The notes under the pieces were generated by a model. It did not search any database. It saw only the letters and a list, made by a program, of their open reading frames with translations, and had not been told where the DNA came from. Both the position numbers and the translations under genes were made by a program. From assembly GCA_017545535.1 (NCBI GenBank), contig JAFWMS010000010.1, positions 1 through 64,000 of the forward strand: DNA of 64,000 nucleotides, read 5' to 3'. The stretch comes from Clostridia bacterium. GTDB taxonomy: Bacteria > Bacillota > Clostridia > Christensenellales > CAG-138. Shown here piece by piece: positions 59,784-64,000 of this stretch. Position 1 is the stretch's first letter. Each line of letters opens with the position of its first letter.

Positions 59784-59885
59784 GGGAAAACGAAAAAAAT
59801 TCAAACATTTTGGCATTTTGGTGAACTCGGCCCAGAATGCTGCTCATAAAAAGGGAAGGGCGTGAACCCTCCCTTTATATTCCTG

Positions 59886-59935
59886 AGCTTTTCTTTTCGG
59901 TTCCTTTTCTTTTCACTGAAAAGAAAAGGAACAAA
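59886..59935. repeat. Dispersed palindromic repeat, copy F
   Basis: GTTCCTTTTCTTTTC (59900-59914) pairs perfectly (15 bp) with 59918-59932 across ACT. On the minus strand it is followed by GAAAAGAAAAGCTCAGGAA and a GGGAGGG/CCC hairpin (59858-59876), the same order as at copy A more than 42 kb away. Confidence 0.8.
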
Positions 59936-59944
59936 GGTATCCCC

Positions 59945-60868
59945 TTACTGCAGGAACCCGTTGATGATCTGCTCCTCGGCCTCGGCTTCCGTGAGGCCCA
60001 GGGTCATGAGCTTGGTGAGCTGCTCCCCGGCGATCTTGCCGATGGCGGCCTCGTGGACCAGTGCCGCGTCCAGGTCGTTGGCTTCCAGCCCCGGCACCGC
60101 CAAAATGCGGCCCCGGTCCATGATGATGGAATCACACTCCGTATGCCCGGAGCAGGGGGCATTGCCCACGATCTTGGCGTCGAACTTCTGATAGGAATCG
60201 TCCCGGGCCACGGACCGGGAGACCACGTCCGCCGTGGCGCCGGCGCCGTTGAGGGAGACCACATAGGTGCTGACGGCCCGCTGCTCGCCGTGGGTCATGA
60301 GCCGCTCCCGGACCAGGAGCTTCGCCCCGGCCTTGAGCTCCGCAGTGGTGGTGCGGACGGTGTCGTCCACGCCCTTGATCTGCACCATCTCCATCTCGAC
60401 GGTGCTGCCCTCCTCCTGGTAGACCTCGGTGCCCGGGTTCAAAATGCGCTTGCCCTTGCCCTCGCCGGAGCCGTAATGCTTTTCCACGTACTTCACATGG
60501 GCGTTTTTGCCCACGTAGAACCGGTGGATGCCGTCGTGCTCCGCGTCCTGGTTGCCGCAGTTGTCGATGCCGCAGCCCGCCACGATGAGCACGTCCGCCC
60601 CTTCGCCCACGAAGAAGTCGTTATAGACCACCTCCTTGAGGCCGGTCTGGGTGAGGACCACGGGGATGTGCACGCTCTCGTTCTTCGTGAAGGGGGCGAT
60701 GCGGATGTCCATGCCACTCACGTCGGTCTTGGACGTGATCTCGATGTTGGCCGTGGATCGGCGGCCCGCCATCTGGCTGTTGGAGCGGATGTTGTAGGCG
60801 CCCTCAGGCACGGCGTGCAGGTCCGCGATCTCCCGCAGGAGCCGCTTTTGGATCTCGTCCAGCTTCAT
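59945..60868 (-). CDS. sufB: Fe-S cluster scaffold SufB-like protein
   Basis: 307 residues, the short SufB/SufD form (ordinary SufB about 465). The beta-helix core is clear: DVLIVAGCGIDNCGNQDAEH, VYQEEGSTVEMEMVQI, VSRSVARDDSYQKFDAKIVG, CSGHTECDSIIMDRG and ALVHEAAIGKIAGEQLTKLM, which ends with the family's Glu-Ala motif. With SufC alone it corresponds to the minimal SufBC (SMS-type) machinery known in anaerobes and archaea; no sufS, sufU or sufD nearby. ATG 60868 overlaps the sufC stop. A long in-frame upstream reading is the shadow of sufC. Confidence 0.92.
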   Translation of the reverse strand: MKLDEIQKRLLREIADLHAVPEGAYNIRSNSQMAGRRSTANIEITSKTDVSGMDIRIAPFTKNESVHIPVVLTQTGLKEVVYNDFFVGEGADVLIVAGCGIDNCGNQDAEHDGIHRFYVGKNAHVKYVEKHYGSGEGKGKRILNPGTEVYQEEGSTVEMEMVQIKGVDDTVRTTTAELKAGAKLLVRERLMTHGEQRAVSTYVVSLNGAGATADVVSRSVARDDSYQKFDAKIVGNAPCSGHTECDSIIMDRGRILAVPGLEANDLDAALVHEAAIGKIAGEQLTKLMTLGLTEAEAEEQIINGFLQ

Positions 60869-61614
60869 GCCTGCGCACCCCCCTTCCCGCTGATCCTGTG
60901 GCATTCGGACACGGCGGAGGAGGTGCCCATGAGCTGAGGCAGGATCTCGTTTCGGGTGCCCTGCTTCTCCACCCGGCCGTCCTTGATCATGACGATCTCG
61001 TCGGCGATGTTCAAGATCCGCTCCTGGTGGGAGATGATGAGGATGGAGCTGTTTTGCACGGTCTTGCGCATGCGCTCGAAGACCTCGATCAGGTTCTGAA
61101 AGCTCCACAGGTCGATCCCCGCCTCAGGCTCGTCGAACACGGATAACGCCGCGCCCCGGGCCAGGACCGTGGCGATCTCGATGCGCTTGAGTTCACCGCC
61201 GGACAAACTGGCGTTCACCTCTCGGTCGATATAATCCCGGGCGCACAGGCCCACGGCGGACAGGTATTCGCAGGCCCCCGCCGGGCTCAGCTGCTTCCCG
61301 GCGGCGATGCGGATAAGGTCCATGACCTTGATGCCCTTGAACCGGACCGGCTGCTGAAAGGCGTAGGCGATGCCCAGACGCGCCCGGTCGGTGATGCCCT
61401 TGTCGGTGATGTCCTCGCCCCTGAAGAGGATGCGGCCCTCGGTGGGCTTTTCGATGCCCGCGATGAGCCGGGCCAGGGTGCTCTTGCCGCCGCCGTTGGG
61501 GCCGGTGATGACCACCAGCTTGTTTTCGGGGATGCTGAGGCTCACCCCGCGGATGATCTCCTTGTCCCCCCTGTCCTCCATGACCTGGAAGGACACGTTT
61601 TCCAGTTTCAGCAT
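60865..61614 (-). CDS. sufC: Fe-S assembly ATPase SufC
   Basis: 249 residues, standard SufC. Walker A GPNGGGKSTLAR (38-49), Q-loop IAYAFQQPVRF, signature NASLSGGELKRIEIATVL, Walker B LSVFDEPEAGID (SufC-type DEPEAGID), switch IISHQERIL. Drives the SufB scaffold encoded next, with which it overlaps by four bases. A TATAAT box (61654-61649) lies about 35 bases upstream of the ATG, without a good -35. Confidence 0.95.
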   Translation of the reverse strand: MLKLENVSFQVMEDRGDKEIIRGVSLSIPENKLVVITGPNGGGKSTLARLIAGIEKPTEGRILFRGEDITDKGITDRARLGIAYAFQQPVRFKGIKVMDLIRIAAGKQLSPAGACEYLSAVGLCARDYIDREVNASLSGGELKRIEIATVLARGAALSVFDEPEAGIDLWSFQNLIEVFERMRKTVQNSSILIISHQERILNIADEIVMIKDGRVEKQGTRNEILPQLMGTSSAVSECHRISGKGGAQA

Positions 61615-61692
61615 ATCTCTCCCTCGCTGCTACACATATAGTAAAGGTATTATATCAGAGTTTTTCGGGAACGCCAGCCCCCATTTGCGGTT

Positions 61693-62856
61693 TTATTTTG
61701 CCGCACGCCGATCGTCCAGCAGGGCGAAAAGAATGAACAGGGCGCCGCCCGCCATGCCCACGAACGTGCAGAACTGAAGCGCCCGTATCGCGCCCCAGGC
61801 AGAGATCAGCATCCCGCCGAAGAGGTAGCTGAACACCCCCGACAGGGAGATGGCCCCGGTGATCAGGGCCTGGCCGGTGACCTTTTCGTTTTCGGCCATG
61901 CGCTCGTTCCCGTAATAGGTGAGGGACAGCAAAAACGGGGCGAAGGAGAAGAAATGGGAAGCGCGCATGGCATACACGCCCCATACGGACCCGAGGAGCA
62001 GGATGAGCCAAGGCTTCAGCGCCATGAGCAGCACCGAAACTTTCATCACCCGCCCACTGCCGAACCGATGGGCCACCCAGGCGAACAGGAACATCATGGG
62101 CGCCTCCACCAGCGCCCCGATGAGCAGGGCCGTGCCCAGCTCCGGGGTGCCGCCGCCCACAGCCACGATCACGTCATGGAGATAGGCCTCCAAAAAGTTG
62201 TGCTGGAAGAAGAGGAGCACCGCCCCCAGCAGCATCCCGAAGAAGGCCGGATAGCTTTTCAGCAGGGATCCCTGCTGCAGCCGCGCCCGGGGGCCGGCGG
62301 TCTCCATTTCCTTGCCCACCAGCATCAGGGAGCAGGCCAGAACGCCCGCCGTAAAGAGCAGGTACATCTCCAGCAGATAGCTCATGCGTATCTCCGCCAA
62401 GGCCGCATAGACCTTGGAAAAGACGGCGAAGGCCAGGGACGCCACGCCCCGGGTGGCGGACCAGTTCAGCTTCTCGCCCCGGTTCACATACCCGAAGCCC
62501 ACCGCGTTCACGAAGGGCTGGATGGTCATGGTCATGGTGGACATGGTCGCAAAGAGGCAGACCAGGACCCCCTTGGGCTGGGGCAGGAGCAGCAGCCCGC
62601 CCGATACCAGCACCACCAAACACATGCCCAGCAGCACGCGGCGCATGGTGAGCCGGGCGGAACGCTCCACAGCCCGGGCCAAAAGGGGCTGGAGCACCAT
62701 GGCCGCGGCGCATTCCGCCGCCAGCAGCAGCCCCACCTGGTCCGCCGTGAAGCCCATCCGGCCCAGGTACAGCCGGGTGTATCCGTAGACGAAGCAGGCG
62801 CTCATCCAATATAGGCTCAGATACAGAGCATTGCTTGCGTTCAAATGCTTTTTCAT
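61693..62856 (-). CDS. MFS transporter (MFS_1-like / NHS-type)
   Basis: 387 residues, about 12 hydrophobic segments. YLSLYWMSACFVYGYTRLYL, GFTADQVGLLLAAECAAAMV and the loop AVERSARLTMRRV look like the sugar/nucleoside:H+ symporter-like branch of the major facilitator superfamily (3-phenylpropionate/nucleoside type). Substrate unknown. The ATG at 62856 has no usable ribosome-binding site; a TTGCCA-17-TATCCT promoter (62892-62864) would start the mRNA at or within a base or two of this ATG, so translation may be leaderless. An in-frame extension to 62940 crosses the promoter and is rejected. Confidence 0.85.
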   Translation of the reverse strand: MKKHLNASNALYLSLYWMSACFVYGYTRLYLGRMGFTADQVGLLLAAECAAAMVLQPLLARAVERSARLTMRRVLLGMCLVVLVSGGLLLLPQPKGVLVCLFATMSTMTMTIQPFVNAVGFGYVNRGEKLNWSATRGVASLAFAVFSKVYAALAEIRMSYLLEMYLLFTAGVLACSLMLVGKEMETAGPRARLQQGSLLKSYPAFFGMLLGAVLLFFQHNFLEAYLHDVIVAVGGGTPELGTALLIGALVEAPMMFLFAWVAHRFGSGRVMKVSVLLMALKPWLILLLGSVWGVYAMRASHFFSFAPFLLSLTYYGNERMAENEKVTGQALITGAISLSGVFSYLFGGMLISAWGAIRALQFCTFVGMAGGALFILFALLDDRRAAK

Positions 62857-62863
62857 GGGGCAT

Positions 62864-62892
62864 AGGATAGTCCTTTTGGGCGTCTTTGGCAA
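62864..62892 (-). promoter_or_regulatory. Promoter giving a near-leaderless MFS mRNA
   Basis: TTGCCA (62892-62887), 17 bases, TATCCT (62869-62864); seven bases further is the ATG at 62856. Confidence 0.5.
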
Positions 62893-63005
62893 GCGATTTT
62901 TTTGAAAAAATGCTGAATGGAACGCAACCGCCCGGCCCATACTATCGGTGAACCGAAATCATGCAAAGAACCCCCAGGGGACAAAGAAAGGAATCGATAG
63001 GTAGT

Positions 63006-63764
63006 ATGGAAGAAATGAACGAATTTGAATCCAAGCCCGGTCGCACCTTCTGGCGGGATTGGGGCGTATACTGCGCCCTCGCTCTGTGCCTGGCCATCAT
63101 CGGCGCGGCGGTGGCCATCACCTCCCTGCCCGAAAAGGAGCAGGCCCAGCAGCCCATCCGGGAGGAGAACGTAGCCCGGGCGCCCCAGGCCACAGAGAAC
63201 CCGCTGCTCGAGGACCGGCCCGTGATCGCCCAGCCCTCCGACGCGCCGGTGATCCGGATCGTGCCCGAGGTGGAGCCCACGGCGGAGCCCGCCCCCGCCC
63301 AGCCGACGGAGGCGGCCGTGGCCCAGGCCTCCGTCAAGACCGGCAGCGGCGATCGAAAGGCCCAGGCCCCCGTGTCTGGAAAGATCGTCTGGGGCTACGC
63401 AGCGGACAAGCTGATCTACTCCAAGACCTTGGACCAGTGGACCACCCATAAGGCCGTGGACATCGGCTGCCCCGAGGGCACGGCGGTAAAGTGCGTCCTG
63501 GGCGGCACGGTGGAGAAGGTGTACACCGACGACCAGCTGGGCCGCACGGTGATCGTGAAGCACTCCTCCGGCCGTAAGACCCTCTATGCCAATCTGAACG
63601 ACACTATCCCCGTCCAGGAAGGGGACAAGGTGAACGCCGGCACCGTTTTGGGCACGGTGGGCAAGACCGCGCTCTCGGAATGCGCCCTGGAGAGCCACCT
63701 CCACTTCGCCTTCTTCGTAGACGGCAAGGCCGTGGACCCCGCCTCCAAAGTGAAGCTTGGGTAA
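63006..63764 (+). CDS. LytM/M23 peptidase-domain protein, SpoIIQ-like
   Basis: 252 residues. Short cytoplasmic N terminus, one membrane anchor (YCALALCLAIIGAAVAIT, about residues 22-40), a Pro/Glu/Ala-rich linker (45-115), then the LytM domain: THKAVDIGCPEGTAVK with the zinc His/Asp (HxxxD), VYTDDQLGRTVIVKHSSG, and the catalytic HLHFAFFVDG (HxH). Both zinc motifs are intact, so it can be an active peptidoglycan endopeptidase. Size, anchor and domain fit the sporulation protein SpoIIQ of Clostridia; other M23 proteins are possible. ATG 63006 chosen over 62961 because an AGG site lies before it and the linker/anchor is complete. Followed by a terminator. Confidence 0.85.
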   Translation: MEEMNEFESKPGRTFWRDWGVYCALALCLAIIGAAVAITSLPEKEQAQQPIREENVARAPQATENPLLEDRPVIAQPSDAPVIRIVPEVEPTAEPAPAQPTEAAVAQASVKTGSGDRKAQAPVSGKIVWGYAADKLIYSKTLDQWTTHKAVDIGCPEGTAVKCVLGGTVEKVYTDDQLGRTVIVKHSSGRKTLYANLNDTIPVQEGDKVNAGTVLGTVGKTALSECALESHLHFAFFVDGKAVDPASKVKLG

Positions 63765-63813
63765 GAAAAGGATATTCCCTCTTGCCGCGGTCTTCCCCCC
63801 CTGTCGCGGCATC

Positions 63814-63842
63814 CTCCGCCGGGTCCGCCCGGCGGAGCTTTT
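63814..63842 (+). terminator. Terminator after the LytM gene
   Basis: CTCCGCCGGG (63814-63823), loop TCCG, CCCGGCGGAG (63828-63837), then CTTTTT. Beyond it (63843-64000) no gene can be supported; an imperfect hairpin (AGCAGG/CCTGCT arms, about 63890-63935) lies in AT-richer DNA. Confidence 0.88.
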
Positions 63843-64000
63843 TCTGCGGAAAACCATCTTTTATTATGGGCAGCTGAATTCACCGTGAAGGAGTATAGCA
63901 GGTCGCTGATACGCATGAATCAACAGCCTGCTTCTCCTGTTTACTATGCGCATTGAAAAAAAGAGGCTCAGTCTTGCTTTTTGTCGGGGTTTTCGTATAA

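Noticed and set aside
63870..64000. Small frames at the right edge (for example ATG 63945 running out of the window)
   Set aside because: No ribosome-binding site, fewer than 20 codons visible and no recognisable product.

Overview
The window comes from a GC-rich (by eye a little over 60 percent) low-redundancy Gram-positive genome, most likely an uncultured member of the Clostridia (Bacillota). Reasons: a T-box ahead of thrS, many textbook sigma-A promoters (TTGACA-17-TATAAT type), a two-gene sufC-sufB pair, clostridial-type families (DUF4358 lipoprotein + MBOAT + DHHW, DUF3899, DUF975, CadC-type regulator), a LytM protein resembling SpoIIQ, and strong GGAGG ribosome-binding sites. The assignment is inference from gene content.

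Layout. 1-1.4 kb: the start of a DUF4180 gene cut by the window edge, in AT-richer DNA, then a voltage-gated-type K+ channel. 1.7-15.2 kb: a divergently transcribed AraC regulator and a tightly coupled eight-gene plus-strand operon: GH3 beta-glycosidase, GPH sugar transporter, GH78 alpha-L-rhamnosidase, rhamnulokinase (short at its C terminus), L-rhamnose isomerase, rhamnulose-1-phosphate aldolase and two extended SDR proteins, the second carrying a C-terminal zinc-ribbon-like domain. Together they read as import/cleavage of a rhamnose-glucose glycoside and rhamnose catabolism. 15.35-15.95 kb: a complete promoter and attenuator-like leader in front of a pyrG that stops after 65 codons. 16-20 kb (minus): CAT-like acyltransferase, YfcE-type phosphodiesterase, and a CadC-regulated heavy-metal ATPase operon with the HMA domain as a separate gene. 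20-25.4 kb (minus): E2-like acyltransferase with a degenerate active site, DUF975 protein, SDR, YhhQ-type queuosine-precursor transporter behind a candidate preQ1-I riboswitch, and Na/Pi symporter. 25.5-30 kb (plus): DUF4358 lipoprotein, MBOAT acyltransferase, DHHW protein, peptidase T. 30-34 kb (minus): hypB, a 973-residue Fe-S flavoprotein, hypA. 34.1-36.4 kb: T-box and thrS. 36.4-37.8 kb: Gate-domain membrane protein with an unusual structured or coding leader.

37.8-54.1 kb is dominated by two complete oligopeptide-type ABC importers on the minus strand, each oppA-(hairpin)-oppBCDF, each with a DUF3899 membrane protein at its end. System 1 is striking: its OppD carries about 370 extra residues between Q-loop and signature motif, its OppF about 85 extra residues between Walker A and Q-loop, and its OppC about 200 extra extracytoplasmic residues; system 2 has normal ATPases but an enlarged OppB.

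54-64 kb (mostly minus): M48 peptidase, PadR regulator with an FMN reductase/SCP2-like/membrane fusion protein, DAACS symporter with a PH-domain protein, sufCB, an MFS transporter with a nearly leaderless promoter, and a divergent LytM peptidase. A family of at least six long perfect-stem palindromes with a shared purine-rich tail is scattered at 17.2, 17.35, 19.3, 19.4, 21.1 and 59.9 kb. No tRNA, rRNA, CRISPR array, intact insertion sequence or prophage was seen.
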